The notes beneath the pieces are model-generated. The model made no database searches. It saw nothing but the letters and a program-made list of their open reading frames with translations, and was not told the origin of the DNA. Below are positions 45,245-58,684 of a stretch of 64,000 bases of DNA, one piece after another. This DNA comes from Prosapia bicincta (lineage: Eukaryota; Arthropoda; Insecta; Hemiptera; Cercopidae). Location: assembly GCA_036971475.1 (NCBI GenBank), contig JBAIZL010000001.1, positions 76,282,271 to 76,346,270 of the forward strand. The letters are read 5' to 3'. How positions within the stretch are numbered: position 1 is the stretch's first letter; every line of letters starts with the position of its first letter. A program made the position numbers and the translations under genes.

Positions 45245-46198
45245 ATGGTAGGGATGAGTGGCAACGTGGAAGTTGTTCCGTGTAAGAGGCGGGCAGATAT
45301 AAGTCGTCGCACAAGAGTTGGGACAAGCAAGAGGCTGTCAGACAAGAGTGACCACTTTTGGGTTAGATCATGCAAGTTTCGGGCAGGGATGAGTCGTCAC
45401 GCGAGATTTGGGACATGGAAGAGACAGGCAGAGTTGATTGGTCACTTTGAGGTTGGACCATGCAAAAGGAAAGCAGAGATGAGTCGTCACGCGAGGGTTG
45501 GGACATGCAAGAGACGGGCAGAGTTGATTGGTCACTTTGGGGTTGGAACACGCAAAAGGAAAGCAGAGAGGAGTCGTCACACGAGGGTTGGGACATGCAA
45601 GAGACGGGCAGAGTTGATTGGTCACTTTGGGGTTGGAACACGCAAAAGGAAAGCCGAGATGAGTCGTCACGCGAGGGTTGGGACATGCAAGAGACGGGCA
45701 GAGTTGATTGGTCACTTTGGGGTTGGAACACGCAAAAGGAAAGCAGAGAGGAGTCGTCACACGAGGGTTGGGACCTGCAAGAGACTGTCAGACAAGAGTG
45801 GCCACTTTGGGGTTGGGCCATGCAAGAGACGGGCAGAGTTGATTGGTCACTTTGGGGTTGGACCATGCAAAAGGAAAGCAGAGAGGAGTCGTCACACGAG
45901 GGTTGGGACCTGCAAGAGACTGTCAGACAAGAGTGGCCACTTTGGGGTTGGGCCATGCAAGAGACGGGCAGAGTTGATTGGTCACTTTGGGGTTGGACCA
46001 TGCAAAAGGAAAGCAGAGACGAGTCGTCACACGAGGGTTGGGACCTGCAAGAGGCGGTCAGAGATGAGGCGGTCACGTTGGTGCTGGGCAATGCAAGAGG
46101 ATGGCAAAGAGGAGTCGTCACAAAAGAGTGGGGCTATGCAAGATATGGACAGAGTTGGCAGTCATATTGAAAACAACAGAAATAGCAGTTACGACTAG
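45245..46198 (+). repeat. 45-bp minisatellite (90-bp higher-order), open in several frames
   Basis: gagttgattggtcactttgg recurs at 45521, 45611 and 45701 (90 bp) and then after 135 bp, so the basic unit is about 45 bp. Because the unit is a multiple of three and lacks stops, the plus strand has two long frames (45245-46198, 317 codons, ATG; 45460-46170, 236 codons) and the minus strand two more. The 317-codon frame encodes a 15-residue repeat (VGxCKRxAExxxHxR type) rich in Lys, Arg, Cys and His. No promoter, intron or domain supports a gene; a minisatellite is the safer reading. Confidence 0.8.
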
Positions 46199-48260
46199 TG
46201 GTGAAGGTATTAGGTAGGCAACACGATACCGGTAGTATAAACGCGAACCGTCGACTGATATCAGCAGCATAAATCTTGTGTTCACTCCATCATTCAATAA
46301 GACCGTGAGTAAAGGATTACATATGTACTCTAATTATTTATTACTCTAAATTCTGGTTTTGCTTATTCATAACCTAACCATTAGGCTTAGAACTTTTCCA
46401 ACGCGTAAAATGGTCGTATATTCCTGACGTTTTCGGGCTGCTCATCATAAAACAAAGCAACGGCCGGAGAGACATATCTCGCCAAACGTGGTTAAAAGGC
46501 CGTTTCATACTCGCTCGTCACGTGATCGCCACCAATGTGTTTTACTTCATTCCAGAAAAATAAAACCGGGACGTTTCAGTATTAAAAAGAAACTCTCGGG
46601 AAATCATGGAGAGCGTAGGAAATAAAAGAAAACATGACCGGCCTCGAGATATTGATAAGTGCAAGGCTTGTGGATTTATGGCTATTTAATGTTGCCTTTT
46701 TTATTAGCCAAAAGCTACGTTACATAGTCAGTCGAGACATATCCTTTGTAATCACGATGTGTGTGATCTCAGGGAAGTTGTAGAAAAGTTTCTTAATAAA
46801 CCAAAAAGTATTAGATACATATGTTAGATTGCATTAATCACACATTTATACAGTCAAACCCTAATGCGCGTTTCGACCTAGTTACTTCATCAAAGGTGTA
46901 ATGCTAATGTAAATGAAAAGTCACATCTACGTTGTCATAGTTTGTACTGTAATGTATTCGCTGGTAATTAAATATTTCGCAATTAAGATCGAAACAAAAT
47001 ATATAATAAAACAATTTAACGTTAAAGCTTCCAGTTGTATCCAATAATGGAGAGGAGAAACGTATCAGAGAATGCTTATTTCAAGGTGGGCAGTAATATA
47101 CAGTCGTCGGCGTTTGTGTAATGAAGTTGTATCCAGTTAACTCGGCATTGTAGGCATTTGTCTCCTAGATTCAACGGTGGTAGTTTAAATTATCTCCTTG
47201 ATTTTTCGTATTTCACACTTCAGTCTGTTTTTTTATTCAAAACAATAAATAAATATATTTTTATTATGATATGATAACAATAACCCATTTTACAACAATG
47301 AAATGGTTTAAAAGAGACAGGTGTGGCTTGGCTACTAAGGTATTTATTTTCATTCATTTATTTTTCTTTCGGAAATATAAAGCCAGCTCTGTACCTCTAC
47401 TCTCTCCATAGATTTGATCCAAGATATTTATTTTCACAGGTTGAGTCGATCTGGGGGCTGAGAAAGCACATACAAAATCTTTGCCGATACTGAGACTAGA
47501 ACCCAGGACCTTTAGCTTAGTAGCTCTGTTTCCATTATACATTCATCTCTCCATATAAGATTAAACCTTTCTTATATTTTTAAAAACTTTCGGGGAAATC
47601 ATATTATTTAAATCAATTAGTAAGCTTTAGTTTTAATAATTTTGTAGTATAGTATTTAATGTTTGTAATTCCGTATTCTGTATTACTGTATGTGGCCACC
47701 AAGCACTCAAGTATGGTAACTCAGGCGAGTTTAAACATGTTAACCTTACACTAGGATGAGTTCTTCAGCTCTCAAATGCCACGTTTCCCGTTGACATACG
47801 GCTGTTATTACTGATTTCCTGTGAAGTAAACTCTTGTTAAGCCCTTTGTTCAAAATAACCGATGTTTATAAATGATCATTTTTTAAGAAACCTTCATTGG
47901 GTGACACTCGGACCATGATATTTCGAATAATTATATACGTTCAGTAACCGCTGATGAATCTTTAGTAAATTGTCTAGACAAATCAGGAGGTTCTATTCCA
48001 TTAAAAAAAGATTGTCTTGGTTGATCGGGATATGATCACTCCCCCCGGCCTTTCAAGAGCTGGAAAACAATTAGTGAGCACTGAGCTTGCTGATGAGATG
48101 ACATGAATTAAGTCAGTAGATTTTTCAAACTGTGAAGAAATAAGCATTGTTTAAAATTATAAATTTTGCATAAATTTTTATACAAAATGCTTTAATAATT
48201 CAAAAAATTTTCTCTAGTTTTTATTTTCTAATTTTATTATTAACAGTTACACCCTTAGCA
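46199..48260. other. Non-coding region; possible tRNA-derived SINE at about 47385-47545 (minus)
   Basis: The minus strand at 47545-47385 has tataatgg near a box-A position and ggttctagtc about 35 bases later, close to the RNA polymerase III B box (GGTTCRANNCC). It cannot fold as an intact tRNA. Fragments resembling the 3' half of hammerheads occur at about 46415-46450 and 46860-46890, but their cores are mutated. No gene is recognised. Confidence 0.3.
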
Positions 48261-48270
48261 TTAGTCGCTA

Positions 48271-48540
48271 CTACAGGTTTGAAGTGGATCCACTAGACAG
48301 CACTGTTGTCGCCCGTTCTACGTTTTGTGGTCTGGTTTGCAGTAATTCAAGGAAGGACTCTCTCCACAACGTTGCACAAACCTCTGTAAAGTACGCATTG
48401 CTTTTGTAACCCTCGTCTTCATTTAGTCTGAAGACGCAGGAATCTATAACAGCGATCGAGAATCTCCAGACGTAGGATAGGTTGTACAACCAGATGTACA
48501 GTCTACCGTAAATACCTTTTCTCTGACTGGAAAATATAGT
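48271..48540 (-). other. Unrecognised short open frame, possible gene or transposase fragment
   Basis: The minus-strand frame runs from about 48525 to 48271. It reads IYGRLYIWLYNL, then VWRFSIAVIDSC, then an acidic/polar part ending in TRPQNVERATT. Composition looks more protein-like than other frames nearby, and the aromatic/hydrophobic start could be a transposase or domesticated fragment. I cannot name a family, see no ATG-linked domain or splice sites, and give it low confidence. Confidence 0.25.
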
Positions 48541-48889
48541 TTGATTTAAAACAGAATAGGATTCTACGTATGCGAAATCTAGCAGAGGGAGTGGGGATTA
48601 TAGCCTTCCGAGCGAATAGGAGGTTCATATCTTGCTGCGTGGGTGAGCATTGTTGCCAATTCGACGTTAAACTTCCGTTCGTAGCTCAGTGTCATCGTAA
48701 CTGTGGTGGAGTGATTTAGGCCTACTAGTTGTGTGGCTTGCTTCGTTCTGCAATTTCAGTTTTGTTTCCCTTCAACAGTCTTTTTCAAGACCTTACTGTC
48801 TCTATCTATATAAACAGTTAACCCGGAATGATTTTAAATTCCTACTATTACCTTACACATCTTGTACAAATTTTCAGTCGCTAATACAA

Positions 48890-49420
48890 TACGTTTTTAT
48901 TCATCCAATCAAGTCCAAGCATTTTTTTAACCTATAATTGATGACACTTGATTTTAATAAAAGTTTTTCAAATATTTATCAATAATTGAGTTAGTGGGGG
49001 GTTGTCTAGGTAGGTTTCGAACTGTGTATCTCATCTTCTTCAAAGTCTAGCGATTTTTGGCACTGAACAACTTTCCATAGGTGGAAATGAACATCTCAAA
49101 GACCTATATGAAAAACCTCCATTTTATAACCTTAAATTGTTGTCATGGTTACCACACAATATCATAAATAATGCTCTAAGAATAATAATGAAGGAAAAGA
49201 ATAAAGTTAACAAACAAACTGGATTAACGTTATCGAACCTTGCTTAACTAACGGACAGTGAGAAGGAAAGCGAAAAGAAACTACAACACAATGCAAGTGA
49301 CGATATAAAAGGAAGCGTATAAATAGTAACAAATGAAAATAATAGTCCAATACCATACATGAAAAGGAAAATGGAAAATAGCAAAGAAATTCCATTCCCG
49401 ATTTATATAATGTTATGTTT
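48890..49420 (+). repeat. Dispersed repeat, copy 2 (copy 1 at 5940-6420)
   Basis: Shares ordered landmarks with 5940-6420: aatacgttttta, caatcaagt, tttcaaatatttatc, a ttcgaa segment, ggcactgaa, and gaaaatggaaaat near the end. The frame at 49207-49395 (minus) is a chance frame in this repeat. Confidence 0.6.
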
Positions 49421-50640
49421 TTTGTAAATTTTAGTTATGTTGTATAATTGTTTAATTAAAACTGAGCTCTTGAAATGAAATTTCGGAAAGAAGTTCGAAA
49501 CGTTGAATGTTTAAAAAAGCAAAATTGTCTGTGATCTGTCATTAGCCTATATAAAACACTTAAAACTTCTAATCTATATGCATGAATAACATTTTATTAC
49601 ATACGATAGTAATTAAATAATTGTTGCATGATATATATTATTAATTACATACCTTTTTCAATTTCCGAATTAACTCCGTTTAATAATTAAGTGGTATTTA
49701 TGAGAGATACTTCACGCCTCACTATACAAAAAAACAGTTTTTCAATTATGAAGGCAGTTCTAATTGAGAAGATTACATTCAGAATAAAAAAAGGTTTTTT
49801 TTGGAAAAAAATCTGTAAGTTAATGAATGAATTTACCAACTAGCTACTCTTGAACGTATTGGCTGCTGGCAGTGGTTGATTGTCACAGCGTTCGAACTGA
49901 CAACACCGCATCCCTACCCTGATACAGACCCATTCCTATTCTACTTTAAATCAAAGTATAGACCATAGTGACGTAGTGTCTACCGTTGTGACGTAGCTGT
50001 AGCGGTAAGTATTAGTGAATGGTTGTAACGAATAATTGACAGCGAACTGTTTTTATCAGTTTCTTCATATTTCTGACTCCCAATTTTATGCTAGGCATTA
50101 AAATGTGAGTAAAATATATAATCATATCCTACCTTTACATGCTCCTTTCATTTCCTTCATTCACTCACTAACCTGAAGCCTTACTAGAATTATTCAGAAA
50201 TCTAAAAATTATTAATTATTTTAAAATAATAAATGTTTCATTTCAAATGAGCTTCAAATTTCAAGTTCTATTGTGTTGTAAATCTATTTTATGAAAACTA
50301 ATAGGAGAAATGGAAATATATTCTCACACCAAAAAAAGTCTCAAAAACCAACATACCTTAACCTAATCTCAAAAAACAGCATACCTTACCCTGATCTAAC
50401 CTGGCCTGACCTAATATTCATACAGCCTGATATAATAAAATACAGGCGTGGCAACACCGCATAACCAAACTTCCCTCATTAGAAAACAGACAGCTAAAAT
50501 ATTCCGACATTTGTGAGGTCGTAGTTGTCAAGAAAAGGTAAGGATGTTTAGTCATTAGAAAGATAAATTATTGTTTAAAATAATGGCCAATTGTGCAAAA
50601 TAAAAACTGTATTTATATGTTGTAAGTAAGGGTTAGCGTG
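49421..50640. other. AT-rich region without a supported gene
   Basis: At 49528-49556 there is one arm of the foldback seen at 21815-21905. Short cctaacct-type phrases near 50350-50410 are simple degenerate repeats. No gene. Confidence 0.5.
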
Positions 50641-50649
50641 TCGAGCCCT

Positions 50650-52345
50650 CCCTGACGTGTCGGGGGTGAATAAATTGCAACCTTCTTATAGTTACTCTTT
50701 AATATTTAAAACATCAATGTTCGTGTTAATAAGGGAAATAGGATCTTTATCTTACTCATTGTTGCCGAGCAGAGCAATCACGCCATTACGCCAAATAGGA
50801 TTCAACCGGGCACAGATACAGCCTAGTCATCCTAGTTGCTTACCTCTCGTTGCCGAGAAGCCCAATCATTCATAGGATTAGGAGAGGCACAGTTGCGGCC
50901 TAGTCATTATAGCTGCCTACTTAACGTTACAGAGAGGAGTAATCACGCCATTGGGCGCATAGGATTCAACCGGGTACAGATACAGCCTAGTCATCCTAGT
51001 TGTTTACCTTATGTTAGAACAGATAAATCACGCCACTGGACCGCATAGGATTCAGTCAGTCACAAATGCGGGCTAGTATCCTAGTTTTTTTATTTAACGT
51101 TACCAAGAAGAGAAATCACCCCATTGGACCGCATAGGATTCAACCAGGCACAACTAAAGCCTAGTCATCCTAGTTGCTTACCTTATATTACCAGAACAGA
51201 GAAATCACGCCACTGGACCGCATAGGATTCAGTCGATCACAAATGCGGCCTAGTATCCTAGTTTTTTTATTTAACGTTACCAAGAAGAGAAATCACCCCA
51301 TTGGACCGCATAGGATTCAGCCGGACACAGAAGAAGCCTAGCCATCCTAGTTGCTTACCTTACGTTGCTCTGCAGAGAAATCACGTCATTGGACCACATA
51401 GGATTCAACCGGGTACAGATACAGCCTAGTCATCCTAGTTGTTTACCTTATGTTAGAACAGAGAAATCAAGCCACTGGACCGCATAGGATTCAGTCAGTC
51501 ACAAATGCGGGCTAGTATCCTAGTTTTTTTACTTAACGTTACCAAAAAGAGAAATCACCCCATTCGAACGCATAGGATTCAGCCGGGCATAAAAGAAGCA
51601 TAGCCATCCTAGTTGCTTACCTTACGTTGCTTTGCAGAGAAATCACGTCATTGGACCGTATAGGATTCAGCCGGGTACAGATGCAACCTAGTCATCCTAG
51701 TTGCTTACCTTACGTTGCTGCGTAGAGAAATCACGTCATTAGAACGCATAGAATTCAACCGGCCTAGTCATCCTAGTTGCTTATTTTATGCTACCAGAAC
51801 AGAGAAATCACGACACTGGACCTCATAGGATTTAGCCGGTCTCAGATGTGGCCTAGCATCCTAGTTTCTTACTTGAAGTTACGAAGAAGAGAAACCACAC
51901 TACTAGACCGCATGGAATTCAACCGGGTCCAGATGCGGCCTAGTCTTCCTAGTTGCTTATTTTATGCTACCAGAACAGAGAAATCACACCACTGGACCGC
52001 ATAGGATTCAGCCGGTCACCGACGCGGCCTAGTAATCCTAGTTGCTTACCTTATGTTGCCGTTTGCCGGAACAGAGAAATCACACCACTGGACCGCATAG
52101 GATTCTGCAGGTCACCGACGCGGCCTAGTAATCCTAGTTGCTTACCTTATGTTGCCGTTTGCCAGAACAGAGAAATAATGCCACTGGACCGCATAGGATT
52201 CAGTCGGTCACCGTCGCGGCCTAGTAATCCTACTTGCTTACCTTATGTTGCCGTTTGCCGGAACAGAGAAATCATGCCACTGAACCGCATAGGTTTCAGC
52301 AGGTCATAGATGCGGCCTTGCATCCCAGTTACTTACCTCAAGTGG
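50650..52345 (+). repeat. Satellite D: ~88-bp tandem repeat, about 18 units
   Basis: Each unit contains accgcataggattcagcc, a gcctagtcatcctagttgct box and agagaaatcac; spacing is 88-89 bp (51041, 51129, 51218, 51306). Units diverge towards both ends. The last four carry a longer gttgccgtttgcc segment and are about 95 bp. Frames of 70-118 codons are repeat translations. Confidence 0.9.
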
Positions 52346-52955
52346 GGGATTTGCTGATTAGTTACCTGTTCGAAATGGCAACCAGATCAACGAGTGTACG
52401 AGACCGAGAGAGCGGTTTGGATTACTTATATTTATATTTTATGTACCCGATTATCTTGATATCTTAAATGGTTTTCGGTACAAACTGTCTCGAAAATGTT
52501 CAACTGACAGTCTGCAGCAGACATTCTAGTAGTTGAATCGAGACAGGGGGGATTCGAGGGGTTTGGTACAAAAGCACCAACAAGTTCCTTTTTAACTTTT
52601 TAATGACGAAAATAATATTTGTAAATCGGCCAATAATTAAATAAATGTTTTAATAAATTTCAAACTCAGTCAAAGAAAACACTTTTTGCCAACTGTTTCT
52701 CTGCAACGGCATTAGCATCATGAGATTTGGCTTCTCCTGTGAAACCTGTGAATGTAAGTTCAAACATGATAATATACCGAGTTTCATGAAAGATATTGTA
52801 ATTTTGCAGGGAAAGTTAGTAAGTACGGACAAAGGAGGAATTCAGTTTGCAAAGCAATACTCACTTGAAGGTTAATCTTGATGTTACTTGTGAAATTGTT
52901 TAAATGTGGGGAAAACAAAATGTAGCTCTACACATGTCCAATGTATGCACTTTGC
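52346..52955. other. Spacer after satellite D; no gene seen
   Basis: Unique, AT-rich after 52560. Nothing recognisable. Confidence 0.45.
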
Positions 52956-53550
52956 TGGTTGGGAATTATACTACATTGCTCTGGCTATTGGCATGAGTCT
53001 GCAATATTCCTATGTACACAGCCCATAAAGTGGGTTTTGTGTCTGCAGGTAGAGGCCCAGCAACATGAATTGTCATTTATCAGTATCTATTAGAATTTCT
53101 GTTGACATTTTTTATATTGCTCTTCGTCAAAATGATTATACAAATAATGAAGTCAAACTGTCCAAATTTGAAATATAATAAATAAATTCTTCTAGGGTTA
53201 TATGTCTATCTATATACCATCTATTACATTATATTGATACATTTAGTAATCTACAACATAACTTATCTAGCTAAAAATGAAATACCACACCTCAGAAATT
53301 TAAGCTTGACTGAAAAGTCAAGCATTTTCAAAATTTATATATAGACTGATTATGTGATTTATTAAAAATAAATTTAATATAAAACCCAGAAGGAATGGAG
53401 CGAGCCCTGTCGCCAACTGTATAAATGACACAAGTTCTGGTATTGAGTTATACTGCATTGCCCTTGTTATTGGCATAAGTCTGCAGTATTCCTATGTACT
53501 CAGAGGTCCAGCCTATACAGTCGGTTTTATATCTGCAGGTAAAGGTCAGA
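52956..53550 (+). repeat. Pair of ~100-bp direct repeats 480 bp apart
   Basis: 52961-53055 and 53441-53545 share a tatact(a/g)cattgc box, ctattggcat, gtctgca(a/g)tattcctatgta and tctgcaggta(g/a)aggcc. They are moderately diverged. Confidence 0.65.
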
Positions 53551-53775
53551 AAACCTGAAATGTTTACCCCATATAAAACCCGTTATATACTTAAACATAT
53601 TTAATAATAGTACGATATTTTTTCACGTGATGTACCACTAAAAATAAATTTGCTAATACAAAATTATAAATGTCATAAACACACAAATGTTAATAATACA
53701 GTGTGCTTAACAACAAAACAATTATAACAATTAACCTTCCAGAGGTTAATATTATATATTGAATATTATACAATT

Positions 53776-53776
<1 letters not shown>

Positions 53777-53838
<62 letters not shown>
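53777..53838. repeat. (TA)n microsatellite
   Basis: About 60 bases of alternating AT. Confidence 0.9.
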
Positions 53839-53841
<3 letters not shown>

Positions 53842-55719
53842 AAGATAAAAATAATAACTTCAGATAAATCATGAAGGAACAATGCAATATTTCTGTATAG
53901 AAATTTATACAGGAGTAGAAGTATAATTGATCAGTTGTTTAAAAATCAGTATGACTGATCTTTATTATGAATCATGTTGATTGATTGTTTTTTATGTTAA
54001 AGATAAAGAGTATGTAAATCATAATTGCGTCTTATATAAAAACAAACTGTAAATGAGTTTTAAATTTCAGAAAACCCCACGTCGTATAAATTATTAGGAC
54101 AAGGCCTTTCAATATGTTTCAAGACAGCAGTTTCAATAGCATGTATGTTCAGCAGATGGTTTCATAACAGCATGTTTTAACAGTTTCAGCAATGGAAATG
54201 AGTTTGAAAAATGTGTTTGAAGAGGGAATTTTTTAAGTCGTCCCAATCGGATAAATTTTAATAAGATTGCTTAGTTTAAATAATTCATTCTGTGAAACCT
54301 TTGAAAATCTGAATTTTATGTGTAAAATATCTGATTTTGGAAATGTTACTATATTTAAAAGTAAAAATGTCTGTATATGTGTTGGAGTTATGGAGGTATG
54401 CATTTAATCTTTGTGCTATAAAAACAAATATATGTTAGAATGTTATAAGAGGTAAACAAACTAAATGACACTAGAAAAATATTTGTTAACAAAGAGGGTT
54501 GTATTTTTAAATAAATGTTCCCAGCCAAAAATGCACTATGGGAAATTTTGGATTATTTTTAGTGTTGTGTTTAATTAGAAGCGTAGTTCCTATAGAGGTA
54601 CGGATTTTATGGGTTAGAGTATGTACTCAATGTACTGTACTTGTGCATGGTATGTTGGGGGCTCTCTGCCTGACTATTATCGATCTGAATCATCACTTCC
54701 GTATATGACTGTCCCACCGATGTTTACGTCTGCAATCATAAGAAGTCGAGATAAGGCCTAGTTGTGCGATAAAAAGAGTATGCTAGATTAGTTTGGTCTG
54801 CAACGCTTACAGATGAAGCCAAAGCACCTTGAGTGATGAAGGTGTGATCATTTTAAACGGTAGACTATTACATTAAATATTTTTGGTTTCAGACACTATT
54901 AAATTCTGCAATATTAACAAAAAAAAATTAATGCATTTTTAAAAATAATTTCAAGTTTTCTTCGCTCTGCCAAGTGTAATTATGACTGAAATTTTGTTCT
55001 ATATGCATTACAAAGATTTACATTTAAACTCTTTCCTTAAAAAAATAATTTTTTAAGAGAAGCAACATATATAAACCATTGAAAATATTTTTCCTTGACT
55101 TATAAATACAAGGAGGTATGGAATTCTATCAAAATTATTTTTAAAAAAATGAAAACAATAACTATTTTTATCTGTTTAAACCATGCAAAATGCCTGCCTC
55201 CACGTAGAACATAAAATATAGATTATTTTGTAGAAGAAAAATCTAAAATCTTAGTCTACGGTACCATAATTGTATATGTATGAATTGGCGGCTTATATAT
55301 CTTGTATCATTGCCAAAAATGTAGGTGTCTTATTACTGACAAATAAAAGCAAAAATAAATTCAAGTTCTATCTATGTATACAAACTTTAAATCTAACCAT
55401 ATAAAAAATCCTAGGTTTATAGAATATTGAAAATTTTATTTATACCTCCCAAAATATATAGATTGAATGTAGTTGTATGTAAAATAAAACACAAACTCAT
55501 TCCTACAAACATGGCGAAATATCAACGGATACTCCAAAACAAGTTAGGCAAGAGTGACTGAATAGCCTGGCCTAAACAATTTTAAAAAAATAATAACTTT
55601 ATAGCTATGTAGTCGTTTTGGCAGATGTGAAATTAATAATTAGTTATAATACCAATTGCTTACAACTAAATGAAATATCAGGGTGATTTTTTTTTAATCT
55701 TCCGTTTTGTGTTTGAAAT
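53839..55719. other. AT-rich region without a supported gene
   Basis: No open frame above 60 codons and no RNA or transposon signature recognised. Confidence 0.5.
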
Positions 55720-57330
55720 TCGAACAACTAATGTTAATGTGTAAGATTTATGATTTACAAATCGTATACAATTTTAACACGATGTTTAAAAATGTATGAA
55801 ATTGTCGACTGCATGTATTTAAAAGTTTTGAGCATTCTTTCTCGAACAGTTTTACTATTCGATTAGGCAACTAAAACATCATTATAACCAGTGTAACATT
55901 AGTCTTCAAGTTGCGCGTTTAAAAACGTGGGTGGTCATTTTAGGGTAATAATGGAAATAGTTGTGATAACACTAACTTGGCTAACTTTTTTCATATGCTG
56001 GAGATGACTCTGGATATACCGTGGTACTAGTAAACTCACAGCAACTGGAAACTTGGCGTAACTATCGTGGTAACATAAACTTAGCAGAATCTTATTTTTA
56101 TGTATTCAAACCATTATAAATGTGTTGAAACTAATTATTACACTTTTGACTTAATTCTAAAGGCAAAATCGATGATTTGCCGAACGGATTTTGCGAACCT
56201 AGAGACAGATCCAGTATTATATATTTGTATTGTTTTATTATTTAGATATCTTCACTGATTAACATTGAAAAAATATATATAATTTAATTTTAGGAAAACA
56301 TTTAAAGAAAAACTATTACTCTATTTAAATTAACCTCGATATTTTATTTGTTTTCGTAAAACTCCCAATATGACAAGGTTCAGTTTTATCTGAAAAGGAT
56401 GCACAGATATAAACTGTACTTTTCTCTGATCCGTTTACTGTGAAATATTTCTACAGTAGCCTTCAGTTATATAATAACATGATTTCATTTGTTCTCTGAA
56501 AACTATTTGTAGAATTCTATTTAAACAAGAAGAAGGACAGCTTATTTCAAGACTTTGACAAAACCTACATGCACCATTTTCAAGTCTTACGATTTGATGG
56601 CTGTTATACCACTACTTATTCGCCACAATTCATCCTTTCATATTTGAAAAATACTGTAGGCATTTGTGGCTCTAGACGTTGCGGGCCCATGGGCGACTCT
56701 TTATTCCTGTCTAGTACTGCGGATTTAATTGGAAAAAATTATAGAGTTACTCAATGCTGATAGAGGATTTTACGTATATTCTTGAAATTAATTGATTAAG
56801 CTTAAACCATTACTGTTTACTAAACCATTCATATTGTAATGGGATATTTATAAGTTTATGTTCCCTAAAGCAAGGTTTTAAAATAATCACTTGTTTAAAA
56901 CGAATTGAAACAATATGGAAAATAAACAACCGACTATAGATATAGCTTTTACTATGGAATTACATTCAATGGACTACATAGGTAGTTCAGCTCATGTAAC
57001 ATTATGTCACGGTTCCCGGCGGGTATGGTGTTGGCGAATTGTTAGTAGAGTTCTGTCTTTAAATACATAAACTTAAAATATTTAATTTATAATTTCATGG
57101 CCTAAACTAAAATTTATTTTATAAAGCATTATTTTATTTTACATTTGTATTGATTGTACTCGTAGTTTAACCTTGCGACGTTAAACCATAATCCATAATT
57201 GGTGGGTACGCGACATTGTATTAAACAGAAGTATGACCATGTGTATTTACAAATATGTGATTCAACGCTTCTATATCCAATCCCAACAAATTGGTTTACT
57301 CCATGTCAAATATACCTAACTATAAGAAGC
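55720..57330 (+). repeat. Dispersed ~1.6-kb repeat, copy 1
   Basis: Aligns in order with 62630-64000. Shared landmarks: gtttaaaaatgtatgaaatt, ctcgaacagttt, a taggcatttgtggctctaga box, a ttcagctcatgtaac box, tgtcacggttcccggcgg and aaccttgcgacgttaaac. The 63-codon frame at 56569-56760 lies inside it, is not conserved in the other copy and is not a gene. No transposase is visible; it may be a non-autonomous element or an old segmental duplication. Confidence 0.75.
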
Positions 57331-58683
57331 AGTGTTTATGTACTTGTCATGTATATAAAGAATAAATAATACAGACTACCACAACGAACAACGCAGAAGT
57401 AAATCTTTCGTTGTATTTTAACAGCACAATACATCTTGGTTTTTTTTTAAGAAGAGGATTGCAGTATGGACAGGTTTCCACAATCCTAACTTGCAATACG
57501 AATGGTTTGTGTGGTTAATATGTTGGAATATGCAACAGAAACCAATAGTATATTGTTACAATATCTTAGCATTGCATACTTGTTACCAATTATTTGACCA
57601 ACGTATGTGTACTAAGTGTTAATTTCTATATTTGCCCTAAAGAGATAAATAAACAAAAACATAGGTAACCAGAGGCTGAAGTCGAGGATAGAAACACATA
57701 ATGCTTTCATCTTTACATAAATATTTCAACATAGAATGAAAAACTATTTTCCTTTAGCTGAGAGAAAAGCACATCATCGGATAAAACTGTTGGTGTCAAT
57801 TTATTATAAATACAATCTTTACAAATCTCTCGGAGGGTTATTCAATTCCCACTGCCCTTAGTGATTCACGTTTAACCTACGAATCTAAAAGAAAGAAAGA
57901 GATGAGAATGCTTGAAGGAAGCCAGATTAGCGTCATGGGTGATGAGAATTCTTCTAGGATAGTGATCATTTCCCGTAGATTATATTGTAGACAAATATAT
58001 ATGAAGACTATGAGCTATGGCGCCCACAAAATGCGGTGATCAGGTTCAGGCTTTCATCTTGGAGAAGTATAACAATTAGCTTCATATGGTATCATAAATA
58101 ATAGTGTCCCTTACTTTCAATGTAAAATTACTCTGATACTAGCTATTGTTAATTGATGGAAGATGAGTTAAAACAAATATACAAATAAAAAAAAATTGAA
58201 TAACCTATAAAACAGTCAAAACCTTTTGTATCTCGTTATGCACTAACAATAAGACCGCAATCACTAGTTTTTACCAGTAACCTGTATACACAGTATAACA
58301 ATGAGTTTTTTGTATGGCGAGTTTTTCAACTGCTTTTCCAGTTATTTCCTCATTTTTATTTGTAGCTATTTAAGGAAACGGAAAATAATTATTTAAAAAA
58401 ATTAAAAATAGAAGAAAGATTTATTACAATAATTAGGGAAGATGTTTGAAATAAACTGAATCTGGTTTGAAAAATCTCCAGATTCTTCAACCGTCTTTGT
58501 AGAAAGTAACATCATTGTATTATCACAATGAAAGTTAAGGTTATTTCCCTGTAATCCTTGTGGAAAAGATATGGTGGAGGAATTAAATAAATTCTTACAA
58601 CGACTACAATCAAAATATAATGAATAAACCAGAGGATATTAAAAATATTCTTGAATTTTGTTGTCATTACGTTCGGTGAATCT
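57331..58683. other. AT-rich region without a supported gene
   Basis: Only chance frames; nothing recognised. Confidence 0.45.
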
Positions 58684-58684
58684 T

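Noticed and set aside
46415..46890. Two hammerhead-like patterns (about 46415-46450 and 46860-46890, minus strand)
   Set aside because: GAAA and part of stem III are there, but the CTGATGA core is mutated at required bases and stem I or III does not pair properly.
49470..49510. Possible hammerhead (ttcgaaacgttg)
   Set aside because: No CTGATGA core within the needed distance and no convincing stem I.
56569..56760. 63-codon ATG frame
   Set aside because: It lies inside the dispersed repeat and is not kept open in the copy near 63350-63500.
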